A stretch of DNA of 64,000 nucleotides from Entomomonas asaccharolytica (GTDB taxonomy: Bacteria > Pseudomonadota > Gammaproteobacteria > Pseudomonadales > Pseudomonadaceae). Every line of letters starts with the position of its first letter. Positions within the stretch are counted from its first letter, which is position 1. The translations under genes and the position numbers were made by a program. The stretch is taken from the NCBI RefSeq assembly GCF_016653615.1, contig NZ_CP067393.1:2681673-2745672 (forward strand), in the 5' to 3' direction. Of the stretch, positions 35,887 through 44,435 are shown one piece after another. The notes beneath the pieces were generated by a model. The model saw only the letters and a list, made by a program, of their open reading frames with translations. It had not been told where the DNA came from and did no database searches.

Positions 35887-37872
35887 CTACTCAATATTAA
35901 TGTTGTTATGTTGTAAATAATTCCAATCCACCATTGTCATTTCCGTATGATAGCCAGCAACCGTATTAGCCAATAAGTTTTGTAGATATTCATAATCATT
36001 ATTTTCAAGCTGCTCTAAAATAGCTTTTAGAACCTTTTTCATCTCATCCCACACCAGATATTCCTCATTGGCGCGCATAATCATTGGATGCTCAGTGCCT
36101 GTTACATTTTCGCCAATCAGTAACTCTTCATACAATTTTTCGCCCGGTCTTAGCCCAGTGAATAAAATATTAATATCACCTTGAGGATTATCTTCTGTGA
36201 TAACAGACAGGCCTGATAGATTGACCATTTTCTCTGCTAAATCAGCAATTTTAATAGGGCTACCCATGTCCAATACAAACACATCGCCACCTTCCCCCAT
36301 TGAGCCAGCTTGAATAACCAATTGGGCTGCTTCTGGTATGGTCATAAAATAGCGTGTTACTTCAGGATGAGTGACCGTAATCGGCCCACCTTCTTCGATT
36401 TGCTTACGAAACAGTGGAATAACTGATCCAGATGAACCAAGCACATTGCCGAAACGAACCATAGTAAAGCAAGTTTGCTGTAATACAGGTTCTCTACCCA
36501 TACCAAATAATACAGGGTTAAATTCATGGCTTAATGCTTGCAATACCATTTCAGCTAAACGCTTGGTAGCCCCCATGATATTGGTTGGTCTTACCGCCTT
36601 ATCAGTGGAAATAAGTACAAAATTACTTACCTTTGCCAAAATAGCGGCCTGCGCCACATTTAATGAACCTATTACATTATTTAAGATACCTTCTGCAATA
36701 TTGTGTTCAACCATTGGCACATGCTTGTAAGCTGCAGCATGATAAATGGTATCAATTTGCCAACTTGTCATTACTTTATTGAGTAATTCTATATTACGAA
36801 TAGAGCCTAAAATGGGTACAAGGTTAATGGGTAACTGTTTTTGTTCTATGTAATTGGTTAATTCTAAATGTATGCTATAAAGATTAAATTCGCTGTGCTC
36901 GAATAATAATAAATCTTTCACCCCAACCGTCACAATTTGACGGCATAATTCAGCACCAATTGAGCCGCCAGCTCCCGTTACCAATACCGTTTTATTTTTA
37001 ATACAGTGTTCAAATAGTTTTTCATCAGGAGGCACCGTATCACGGCCAAGTACATCAACAATATCTATTTCCTGAATATCATCAACTTTTACACGCCCAC
37101 TGGCCAAATCCATAATGCCAGGGATTGAACGTATCCTAACAGGGTAATCCTCAAGTAAAGCGATAATTTCTCTACGACGCGCTCTACTCGCAGAAGGTAC
37201 AGCTAACAATATTTCCTCGGCACTTGTTTTAATGAGCATCTGCTCAATTTGCTCAGGCGCATAGACTTTCAAACCTGCTATGCTACGCCCCTTAAGTTGA
37301 CTATCATCATCAATAAAAGCAACAGGATACATATCCTTACTCATCCGTATACTTTTGATTAACTGATTACCCGCAACACCTGCACCATATATGGCTACAT
37401 TGGTCGCTTTTTTATCATAACGTTTAGTAAATGGGATATGCCAATCACGCACTAAATAATGGCGGACAACTAACCTAAAGCCCACTAATAATACAATGCT
37501 TAGCCACCAAAAAATAAATACAATGGAGCGTGGTACAAGAAAGTCAGGTTGATACCAATAAATAGCTAATGCCAATAATAAAGAAGACAAAGACATGGCC
37601 TTAAAAATAGCCATAATTGCTTCGTTATCAAAATAACGATTAACGGTTTTATGTAATCTAAAATAAATCAAAAAAGGCAACGCAAAACATGGCGCAGCAA
37701 TAAACAACTCATAGTATTCGCCAAATGGGTTGATTATTTCATCAATCCCCAGCCTTACGATAAAAGCCAACCATAAAGCAAACCAGACAATAAACACATC
37801 TGCTACTACTTGCAACATGCGTTTAGCGGATGTAGGCAGGGCTAATAGTTTTGCTTTAAATGTTTTTTGCAT
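35887..37872 (-). CDS. wbpM: WbpM/CapD-type UDP-GlcNAc 4,6-dehydratase
   Basis: A 661-residue inner-membrane enzyme with four N-terminal membrane segments (about residues 15-125), a Rossmann-like middle domain (VAIYGAGVAGNQLIKSI) and a C-terminal short-chain dehydrogenase domain (VLVTGAGGSIGAELCRQI at about 294). The catalytic Tyr of YxxxK is Met here (NIMGATKR), the S-M-K triad typical of WbpM. It makes the first intermediate for UDP-D-QuiNAc/FucNAc-type sugars in O-antigen synthesis. Further O-antigen genes are absent from the window, except a possible remnant upstream. Confidence 0.93.
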   Translation of the reverse strand: MQKTFKAKLLALPTSAKRMLQVVADVFIVWFALWLAFIVRLGIDEIINPFGEYYELFIAAPCFALPFLIYFRLHKTVNRYFDNEAIMAIFKAMSLSSLLLALAIYWYQPDFLVPRSIVFIFWWLSIVLLVGFRLVVRHYLVRDWHIPFTKRYDKKATNVAIYGAGVAGNQLIKSIRMSKDMYPVAFIDDDSQLKGRSIAGLKVYAPEQIEQMLIKTSAEEILLAVPSASRARRREIIALLEDYPVRIRSIPGIMDLASGRVKVDDIQEIDIVDVLGRDTVPPDEKLFEHCIKNKTVLVTGAGGSIGAELCRQIVTVGVKDLLLFEHSEFNLYSIHLELTNYIEQKQLPINLVPILGSIRNIELLNKVMTSWQIDTIYHAAAYKHVPMVEHNIAEGILNNVIGSLNVAQAAILAKVSNFVLISTDKAVRPTNIMGATKRLAEMVLQALSHEFNPVLFGMGREPVLQQTCFTMVRFGNVLGSSGSVIPLFRKQIEEGGPITVTHPEVTRYFMTIPEAAQLVIQAGSMGEGGDVFVLDMGSPIKIADLAEKMVNLSGLSVITEDNPQGDINILFTGLRPGEKLYEELLIGENVTGTEHPMIMRANEEYLVWDEMKKVLKAILEQLENNDYEYLQNLLANTVAGYHTEMTMVDWNYLQHNNINIE

Positions 37873-37877
37873 ATTCG

Positions 37878-38111
37878 TTACAGTAACCTAACTTCAGCTA
37901 TTAAGATTATCCTTAAAACGTCTCTATATCTCTCCAGACAAGAGATTATCCTTATTGGCTTTAGTACAAAAGAATCTTTACTTGGCTTATGTATTAATAT
38001 CTTAAACAAAATAAAAATAATAAAGCTAAATAATATAAATAAGCTAGATATTATGCCACCAAAACGCTTTATAAATACAATAGATAGTAAAAAATAACGG
38101 ATAACAAACAC
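37878..38111 (-). pseudogene. Possible remnant of an initiating sugar transferase
   Basis: A 77-codon frame directly upstream of the WbpM-type gene reads IKRFGGIISSLFILFSF, then FKILIHKPSKDSFVLKPIRI. This follows the pattern of the N-terminus of WcaJ-type sugar-phosphate transferases: a K-R-x-x-D-I helix, a hydrophobic helix, then K-x-x-S-K-G-P-V-F-F-K-x-x-R-V. After that the similarity stops, so if it is homologous the gene has lost its catalytic part. In AT-rich DNA such resemblance can arise by chance, so this is a low-confidence call. Confidence 0.35.
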
Positions 38112-38385
38112 AAAAAGCCTTTTTTGTGCGTTTTGCTATACTCATTACATAACCTATTAATAACTTGCTTTCTTTATCCAGCAAAGCAAATGTGCATAGG
38201 CAATTTATATAACTTACCGTTTAATAAGGATTTAATAATTCTTTTATGGTGAGAAATAACCAATTTTGAACTCTTGGCTGATAATTAGTCTAAGTATTTG
38301 TGTTAAAAATCAAAATTTGATTAACTAATACGCTTATTAGGTTTATTCTATAATGCCTTTTTCAGAAAATACTATGTAACTGGTC
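38112..38385. other. Intergenic region upstream of the twin MFS genes
   Basis: About 270 bases. It holds a CACAAAAA/TTTTTTGTG hairpin at about 38109-38129, a TATAAT at 38349-38354 with no good -35, and otherwise nothing I can support. Confidence 0.45.
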
Positions 38386-39594
38386 ATGGTTGATAACAAT
38401 AATACACCCTGCTATATAGAAAAAAACTCTGCCGAATTTATTAAAGTATCTTTCGCACTGTTTTTAGGTGGTTTTTCTACCTTTGCGTTGTTGTATTGTG
38501 TACAACCCATGCTACCTATTTTCTCTGAATTTTTTTCTGTTAGCGCAGCACAAAGTAGTTTATTAATCTCTACTTCTACCTCCATGTTGGCTATTGGTTT
38601 ACTTATAACAGGGCCAATATCCGATGCAGTTGGCCGAAAAAATGTGATGATTATTGCCTTATTGATGTCAGCCACGTTTACCTTTATCAGTGCAGCGGTT
38701 TCACATTGGCAATTACTACTGATTAGTCGTGCTTTAGTTGGTTTATCGCTCAGCGGTGTGGCTGCCGTAGCTATGACCTATCTTAATGAGGAAATAGCCC
38801 CCCAACACTTAGGTGTTGCCATGGGTCTTTATATTGCAGGTAATGCTATTGGCGGTATGGGCGGCCGTTTATTAAGTGGGGTATTAATCGACTTTATTTC
38901 GTGGCATATGGTACTTACCATTATGGGCGTCTTGACCTTGATATGTGCTTTTTTACTCTGGAAATTATTACCTGCATCCAAACATTTTGAAGCAACCCCC
39001 ATTAAGCTTAATAAATTATTTAATGGCTATATTCACCACTTAACCCAACCTCGTATGCCTTGGTTATTTTTACAAGGTTTCTTATTAATGGGGGCATTTA
39101 TTACCCTGTTTAATTATATTGCCTACCGTTTACTAGCTGCCCCTTACTTACTAAGTCAAACGTGGATTGGATTATTATCAATCGTTTATCTCGCAGGCAT
39201 TTTTAGTTCTACTCATTTTGGCTCGCTAGCCGATCGTTTTGGACATGCCAAAGTATTATGGATTGCTATATCCGTTATGCTCAGTGGTGCATTAATCACC
39301 CTCTTTACCCCTATTAGTATGGTTTTTATAGGGATGATTATTTTTACCTTTGGTTTCTTTGGGGCGCATTCGGTAACCAGTAGTTGGATTGGACGAAGTG
39401 CTACCCAAGCCCGTGGCCAAGCTTCATCGCTGTATCTTTTTAGCTACTATATGGGATCAAGTATTATGGGAACCTGTGGTGGCTACTTTTGGCAATCAAG
39501 TCAATGGTTTGGTGTTATCGCCTATATTAGTAGTTTATTAATTGTTAGCTTAATGGTTGCGTTATACCTAAAAAAACGGCCTTTTGCACAATAA
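38386..39594 (+). CDS. MFS transporter, YnfM-like (copy 1)
   Basis: A 402-residue protein with twelve membrane segments and an MFS loop motif GPISDAVGRKNVMI plus RALVGLSLSGVAAVAMTYL in TM4. It fits the YnfM/drug efflux-like group of exporters (DHA1 type). No strong ribosome-binding site precedes the ATG. The next gene is a paralogue at about 60 % identity by eye, in the same direction 70 bases downstream, so this is a tandem duplication. Substrate unknown. Confidence 0.88.
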   Translation: MVDNNNTPCYIEKNSAEFIKVSFALFLGGFSTFALLYCVQPMLPIFSEFFSVSAAQSSLLISTSTSMLAIGLLITGPISDAVGRKNVMIIALLMSATFTFISAAVSHWQLLLISRALVGLSLSGVAAVAMTYLNEEIAPQHLGVAMGLYIAGNAIGGMGGRLLSGVLIDFISWHMVLTIMGVLTLICAFLLWKLLPASKHFEATPIKLNKLFNGYIHHLTQPRMPWLFLQGFLLMGAFITLFNYIAYRLLAAPYLLSQTWIGLLSIVYLAGIFSSTHFGSLADRFGHAKVLWIAISVMLSGALITLFTPISMVFIGMIIFTFGFFGAHSVTSSWIGRSATQARGQASSLYLFSYYMGSSIMGTCGGYFWQSSQWFGVIAYISSLLIVSLMVALYLKKRPFAQ

Positions 39595-39664
39595 AACTAT
39601 TTTACATTAAATATTAATTGCCTTTATTATTACTTTTTCATTCTATTAAAATAAAAACTGAACA

Positions 39665-40861
39665 ATGAATAATAATAGTTATATTGAGCAAGGCTCTAAG
39701 GCCTTCTGGCAAGTTTCACTGACTTTATTTTTAGGTGGTTTTACAACCTTCGCTCTATTGTATGGCATTCAACCAATGATGCCGCTATTTTCTCAAGACT
39801 TTACTATTACTGCCGCAGAAAGTAGTTTAGTGTTATCAGTTGCTGCCACTACGTTGGCATTTGGTCTTCTATTAACTGGCCCTCTATCAGATAGTTATGG
39901 TCGTAAAGGTATTATGGTAATCGCTTTACTAGCCACTGCTTTGTTTACTATTGTCAGCGCCATAACACCTAATTGGACAATGCTACTAATTAGCCGTGCT
40001 TTAGTAGGTTTATCATTAAGTGGCCTTGTAGCCATAGGCATGACCTATTTAAGTGAGGAAATATCACCGAATAACTTAGGCGTAGCCATTGGTATTTATA
40101 TCGCAGGCAACGCACTAGGCGGTATGTGCGGCCGTATGATTACTGGTTTTGTTATTGACTATATTCATTGGCAAGTCATTTTAGCGGTGATGGGTACGCA
40201 AGTTTTGCTGGCTGCTTTCTGTTTCTGGTATTTTCTGCCTAGCTCAAAGCATTTTCATAGCACCCCTTTACAGCTTAATAAATTATTTCATGGTTATCTT
40301 CATCATCTTACCTCACCCAAATTACCTTGGTTATTTTTATTAGGTTTGTTATTAATGGGTGGCTTTGTTACTTTACTAAACTATATTACCTATTACCTAC
40401 TAGCCCCTCCTTACTTACTAAGCCAAGCTATGATTGGATTATTTTCTTTGGTTTATTTAGCAGGTATGTATAGTTCTACACAATTTGGCTTATTAGCAGA
40501 CCAGCAAGGACAAAGTAAAGTACTGTGGATTGCCATTAGTATTATGCTACTGGGTATTTTAATTACCTTAGTACCTCATCCACTTATTATCTTTTTAGGA
40601 ATGCTAATCCTCACCTTTGGCTTTTTTGGGGCGCACTCAGTGATTAGTAGTTGGATTGGTCGCCTAGCCCAACAAGCGAAGGGGCAAGCCTCATCGCTTT
40701 ACTTATTTTGCTATTATATGGGCTCCAGTATACTAGGTACGGCTGGCGGACTCGCTTGGACAAACTACAATTGGCAAGGCGTAGTAGCCTTTATTAGTGG
40801 TTTATTGATAATTAGCCTTGCTCTTGCATTATGGCTTAAAAAGCCTATTAGCAACCATTAA
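39665..40861 (+). CDS. MFS transporter, YnfM-like (copy 2)
   Basis: The paralogue of the preceding gene: FLGGFTTFALLYGIQPMMP, GPLSDSYGRKGIMVIALL, LISRALVGLSLSGLVAIGMT, IGIYIAGNALGGMCGR and FGFFGAHSVISSWIGR all match copy 1 position by position. Length (398 residues), membrane topology and the C-terminal Lys tail are shared. The last 4 bases overlap the convergent gene at 40858. Divergence between copies is greatest in the first 15 residues and in TM1-TM2. They could export different compounds. Confidence 0.88.
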   Translation: MNNNSYIEQGSKAFWQVSLTLFLGGFTTFALLYGIQPMMPLFSQDFTITAAESSLVLSVAATTLAFGLLLTGPLSDSYGRKGIMVIALLATALFTIVSAITPNWTMLLISRALVGLSLSGLVAIGMTYLSEEISPNNLGVAIGIYIAGNALGGMCGRMITGFVIDYIHWQVILAVMGTQVLLAAFCFWYFLPSSKHFHSTPLQLNKLFHGYLHHLTSPKLPWLFLLGLLLMGGFVTLLNYITYYLLAPPYLLSQAMIGLFSLVYLAGMYSSTQFGLLADQQGQSKVLWIAISIMLLGILITLVPHPLIIFLGMLILTFGFFGAHSVISSWIGRLAQQAKGQASSLYLFCYYMGSSILGTAGGLAWTNYNWQGVVAFISGLLIISLALALWLKKPISNH

Positions 40862-41253
40862 GGCTTTTTCTGTAACAACTGTTGTTTAGCTTGTAACCAA
40901 TTAAATGATTCACCATTACTTTCTGCTTGGTACTGTAAATCTTCTAACTGCTGGAATAAATCGATTTCTTCATCTGGCATAAAGTGCAAACAATCGCCCC
41001 CAAAAAACCATAATAACTCTCTTGGAATTAAATGAGCCACTTGCGGATAACGGAAAAATATTTGGCTAATGATTTCTTGTCCCAAATACTGACTATCTTC
41101 TGCATTATCTTGGAGTAATTGCATTAACTCATCAAACCGCTCAATAAATAAAGCATGTTCATCTGCAGAAACCTGTTCTGTTTCTGTTAGCGCCACTAGT
41201 ATTTGTCTAACATGTGCTAACTGTTCTAAAGTAGTCGTAATAGATTGGGACAT
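40858..41253 (-). CDS. Conserved Pseudomonas protein of unknown function (possibly PA2817 family)
   Basis: A 131-residue acidic, all-helical, cytosolic protein. The segment IPRELLWFFGGDCLHFMPDEEIDLFQQLEDL is highly characteristic and I recall it from an uncharacterised Pseudomonas family, probably PA2817, though I am unsure of the number. Its N-terminal half is a variable helical hairpin. It lies next to a tRNA-Val gene on the same strand and overlaps the MFS gene by 4 bases. No function is known to me. Confidence 0.75.
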   Translation of the reverse strand: MSQSITTTLEQLAHVRQILVALTETEQVSADEHALFIERFDELMQLLQDNAEDSQYLGQEIISQIFFRYPQVAHLIPRELLWFFGGDCLHFMPDEEIDLFQQLEDLQYQAESNGESFNWLQAKQQLLQKKP

Positions 41254-41273
41254 TATATTGCTTCCTAAAAACT

Positions 41274-41299
41274 AAAAAGCCCGCAACAAGGCGGGCTTT
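41274..41299 (-). terminator. Terminator of tRNA-Val
   Basis: AAAGCCCGC (41276-41284) pairs with GCGGGCTTT (41291-41299) and on the minus strand is followed by five T. It lies 8 bases after the tRNA. Confidence 0.92.
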
Positions 41300-41306
41300 A
41301 GTTAAT

Positions 41307-41383
41307 TGGTAGGCATAATTGGACTCGAACCAACGACCCCCACCATGTCAAGGTGATGCTCTAACCAGCTGAGCTATATGCCT
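41307..41383 (-). tRNA. tRNA-Val (anticodon GAC)
   Basis: On the minus strand the acceptor stem AGGCATA pairs with TATGCCT, followed by discriminator A and encoded CCA. The D-arm reads GCTCAGCTGGTTAGAGC, the anticodon arm CACCTTGACATGGTG with anticodon GAC, and the T-arm GTTGGTTCGAGTCCAAT. The body matches E. coli tRNA-Val(GAC), although the acceptor stem is different. Confidence 0.96.
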
Positions 41384-41397
41384 ATATAGGGTTGTGA

Positions 41398-41425
41398 ATT
41401 TTAACCTGAACCATCAAACTGTCAA
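41398..41425 (-). promoter_or_regulatory. Sigma-70 promoter of tRNA-Val
   Basis: On the minus strand TTGACA (41425-41420), a 16-base spacer and TAAAAT (41403-41398), 15 bases before the tRNA. Confidence 0.75.
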
Positions 41426-41551
41426 GTGTTTTTAATATCTAATTAAAATTGGTAATATAATTTTGTTATTAAAATTAGTGGGAAAACAAGTTTTATTAAC
41501 AAATATTCGCTATGATATAACTTATTCAAACAAACAGATCAATTATTTAAT

Positions 41552-43324
41552 ATGGCTATTAATACTCCTACTCCAGATCGGGTTTTAACATTAAACGATC
41601 TTTTAACTGAGCTGCTTAATCAAGAGCGTATCACTAAACGGGCAAAAGACCTCTGTTATATGACACAGGCAGATACGCCCTTGGCTGTACAAAGTCCATT
41701 GGAAGTGATCGCTAATCAAAAAATAGATGATTTAAGTCGCCCTGGTAAAAAACTGGATATTGAAACCTTATCCATCTGGCTAGCTGACTATGTAAAACAG
41801 CCTTATCGCCGTATTGATCCGTTAAAAGTTGATGTAAATTCTGTAACATCCGTTATGTCCTATGCCTTTGCTAAACGCAATCAGATCTTGGCCGTTGAAG
41901 CAACTCCTGAAAAAGTGGTTATTGCGAGTGTGCAGCCACTGGTTAAGGCATGGGAGGAAAATCTACTACATGTATTAAAACGCCCTATTGAACGGGTTGT
42001 TATCAATCCTGCTGATATTCAACGCTTAACCAATGAGTTTTATAACCTCAGCAGTTCGGTTACAGAGGCTTCTGGTGAAAATCTGGGCGGTAATATTGCC
42101 AATAGTAGTTTCGAGCAATTGGTAAGCCTTACCAGTAATGCAGATGATCTCAATGCAGATGACTCGCATATTATTAAAATTGTGGATTGGCTTTTCCAAT
42201 ATGCATTTCAACAGCGTGCCAGTGATATTCATGTAGAGCCACGTCGTGAATTTTCTGTAGTAAGACTCAGAATTGATGGTGTGTTACACAATGTCTACCA
42301 ATTTCCACCATTAGTGGGTACGGCTGTAGTTAACCGTTTAAAAACTTTAGGCCGCATGAATATTGCCGAACGTCGTAAACCACAGGATGGTCGTGTTAAA
42401 ACAGTATCGCCATTAGGGGATGAAATCGAATTACGTCTTTCCACCTTACCCACTGCGTTTGGTGAGAAAATGGTTATGCGTATTTTTGACCCTAATGTAT
42501 TGTTAAGAGGTTTTGCGGAATTAGGTTTTTCGAATGAAGACTTAAAACGTTGGAACAACATGACCGCCCAACCGAATGGCATTATTTTAGTAACAGGCCC
42601 GACTGGTTCTGGTAAAACTACCACCCTGTACACAACCTTAAAACAATTAGCCACACCTGAAGTAAATGTGTGTACTATTGAAGACCCTATCGAAATGATT
42701 GAAGACTCATTCAATCAAATGCAAGTGCAGCATAATATTGAGTTAGACTTTGCCAGTGGTATTCGGGCATTAATGCGGCAAGACCCTGATATTATCATGG
42801 TGGGTGAGATTCGCGACCTTGAAACAGCAGAAATGGCGATTCAAGCAGCCTTAACAGGTCACTTGGTATTATCTACTGTGCATACCAACGATGCGCCTAG
42901 CACTATCACGCGTTTACTGGATTTAGGTGTACCTTACTACTTAATTAAAAGTACTATTTTAGGGATTATGGCACAGCGTTTAGTTAGAACGCTTTGTCCT
43001 CACTGTAAAGAACCCGTCACTATCGACCAAAGTGTTTGGGATGAACTTACCAAACCTTGGAAATCACCTGTTCCTAACCAAACCATGCGCCCTGTTGGTT
43101 GCCCAGAGTGTCGTGAAACTGGTTTTAGAGGCCGACTTGGTCTTTATGAAGTGATGTTATTTACTGACGATATTAAAAAACTTATTCAACCTGAAACCAA
43201 TATTGACGATGTGCGTATCCAAGCCTATAAAGATGGTATGCATAGCTTAAGACTCTCAGGTGCACAAAAGGTAGGAAGGGGTTTAACCACTATTGATGAA
43301 ATTTTAAGAGTGACGCCTCATTAG
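41552..43324 (+). CDS. Orphan GspE/PulE/PilB-family secretion ATPase
   Basis: A 590-residue hexameric secretion ATPase. An N-terminal domain (about residues 1-200) is variable; the ATPase core has ASDIHVEPRREFSVVRLRIDG, Walker A GPTGSGKTTTLY (about residue 349), the Asp box TIEDPIEMIEDSFNQMQV, Walker B DIIMVGEIRDLETA, the His box TGHLVLSTVHTND, and two zinc-binding CxxC pairs (CPHC, CPEC). It resembles type II/IV pilus ATPases, but no gspF/pilC or prepilin peptidase gene is next to it. The N-terminus differs from the true PilB of P. aeruginosa as I recall it. It is an orphan copy known in Pseudomonas genomes; its partner is unknown. Confidence 0.9.
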   Translation: MAINTPTPDRVLTLNDLLTELLNQERITKRAKDLCYMTQADTPLAVQSPLEVIANQKIDDLSRPGKKLDIETLSIWLADYVKQPYRRIDPLKVDVNSVTSVMSYAFAKRNQILAVEATPEKVVIASVQPLVKAWEENLLHVLKRPIERVVINPADIQRLTNEFYNLSSSVTEASGENLGGNIANSSFEQLVSLTSNADDLNADDSHIIKIVDWLFQYAFQQRASDIHVEPRREFSVVRLRIDGVLHNVYQFPPLVGTAVVNRLKTLGRMNIAERRKPQDGRVKTVSPLGDEIELRLSTLPTAFGEKMVMRIFDPNVLLRGFAELGFSNEDLKRWNNMTAQPNGIILVTGPTGSGKTTTLYTTLKQLATPEVNVCTIEDPIEMIEDSFNQMQVQHNIELDFASGIRALMRQDPDIIMVGEIRDLETAEMAIQAALTGHLVLSTVHTNDAPSTITRLLDLGVPYYLIKSTILGIMAQRLVRTLCPHCKEPVTIDQSVWDELTKPWKSPVPNQTMRPVGCPECRETGFRGRLGLYEVMLFTDDIKKLIQPETNIDDVRIQAYKDGMHSLRLSGAQKVGRGLTTIDEILRVTPH

Positions 43325-43454
43325 TCACAATAAAGAACTCATTCTGACTAATGATGACAAAGGTATGATTGTTTAATAGAGATTTTCATTACAAAATAAT
43401 CCCTATTTTTAGAAATTTATACCTAAAAACAACCAAAGGGTTATTAGTCACTCT

Positions 43455-44435
43455 ATGAATGTCAAACAAATAATTACCCTTGCTTTTATTGCCATTATTA
43501 TTGCTTTGGCTATTTTATTTCGTGCCCATAATCAGCATATAATTTTGCAGGGCGAAGTCGATGCACCACAAGTAATTGTAGTATCTAAAGCAAAAGGACG
43601 TGTTGTTGAACGTTTTGTAGAACGTGGCGACGATGTTAAAGCAGGTCAACCACTTATCAAACTAGATTCCCCTGAGCTAATTGCACAACTGCAAGCAGCG
43701 GAAGCTGCGCGTGATAATGTTAAAGCACGCCTAGAAGAGTCTCTAAATGGTACTCGTGAAGAAAATATACGTACAGCTAAAGCAGATTTACTACAGGCGC
43801 AAGCGAATTATGCCAATGCCTTAAGTACCTATACACGAAATAAACAGCTAGCCGATAAAGGTTATTTAGCAGATATAGCATTAGACAATTATAGACGGGA
43901 CAGAGATACTACTGCCGAATCGGTTAAAGCAGCCGAAGCTAACTTAGACTTAGCATTAAATGGCGATCGAATAGAACAACGAGAACAATTTGCGGCTCAA
44001 TTGCGTGAAGCTGAACACAACCTTGCAGAAACTAAAGCGATTACTGATGACCTTAATGTGGTCTCCCCTGTAGCGGGTGAAATTGGTTCTATCCCTGCTG
44101 AGGTGGGCGAATTATTAAATGCTTCTAGCCCTTTAATGACGGTTATTCGTATACAACAAGCGTATTTTGTTTTCTATTTAAGAGAAGATATTTTAGCGAA
44201 TGTTAAGAAAAACGATATTATTGAAGTGTCTGTGCCAGCTATCAATGCTATTGATGATAAAAAGATTAAAGCACGAGTTGGTTATATTGCGCCCTTAGGT
44301 GATTTCTCCACAAAACGTGCTACAAGAGCTACAGGTGACTTTGATTTAAAAACTTTTGAGGTACGACTCTATCTCGATCAACCTGTAGACAACTTACGAG
44401 TTGGAATGAGCGTACTATGGGATTGGAAAAAGTAA
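43455..44435 (+). CDS. HlyD-family membrane fusion protein
   Basis: A 326-residue periplasmic adaptor with one N-terminal membrane segment (about residues 4-22), a biotinyl-lipoyl-like half (AKGRVVERFVERGDDVKAGQPLIKLDS), a coiled-coil hairpin (about 75-190) and the second lipoyl half (VVSPVAGEIGSIPAEVGELL). It resembles YhiI-type adaptors that pair with ABC-2 permeases. The following permease gene overlaps its 3' end by 19 bases, and a second permease follows, so the three make one exporter unit. Confidence 0.9.
   Translation: MNVKQIITLAFIAIIIALAILFRAHNQHIILQGEVDAPQVIVVSKAKGRVVERFVERGDDVKAGQPLIKLDSPELIAQLQAAEAARDNVKARLEESLNGTREENIRTAKADLLQAQANYANALSTYTRNKQLADKGYLADIALDNYRRDRDTTAESVKAAEANLDLALNGDRIEQREQFAAQLREAEHNLAETKAITDDLNVVSPVAGEIGSIPAEVGELLNASSPLMTVIRIQQAYFVFYLREDILANVKKNDIIEVSVPAINAIDDKKIKARVGYIAPLGDFSTKRATRATGDFDLKTFEVRLYLDQPVDNLRVGMSVLWDWKK

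Noticed and set aside
36371-36730. 119-codon plus-strand frame inside wbpM
   Set aside because: It is a shadow of the conserved dehydratase domain on the other strand.
37867-38097. 76-codon plus-strand frame opposite the sugar-transferase relic
   Set aside because: It is low-complexity Ile/Lys sequence from AT-rich DNA with no ribosome-binding site; the opposite strand has the better, though weak, protein pattern.
43319-43353. 9-base inverted repeat over the end of the GspE-type gene as terminator
   Set aside because: The loop is 17 bases and no T-run follows on either strand.
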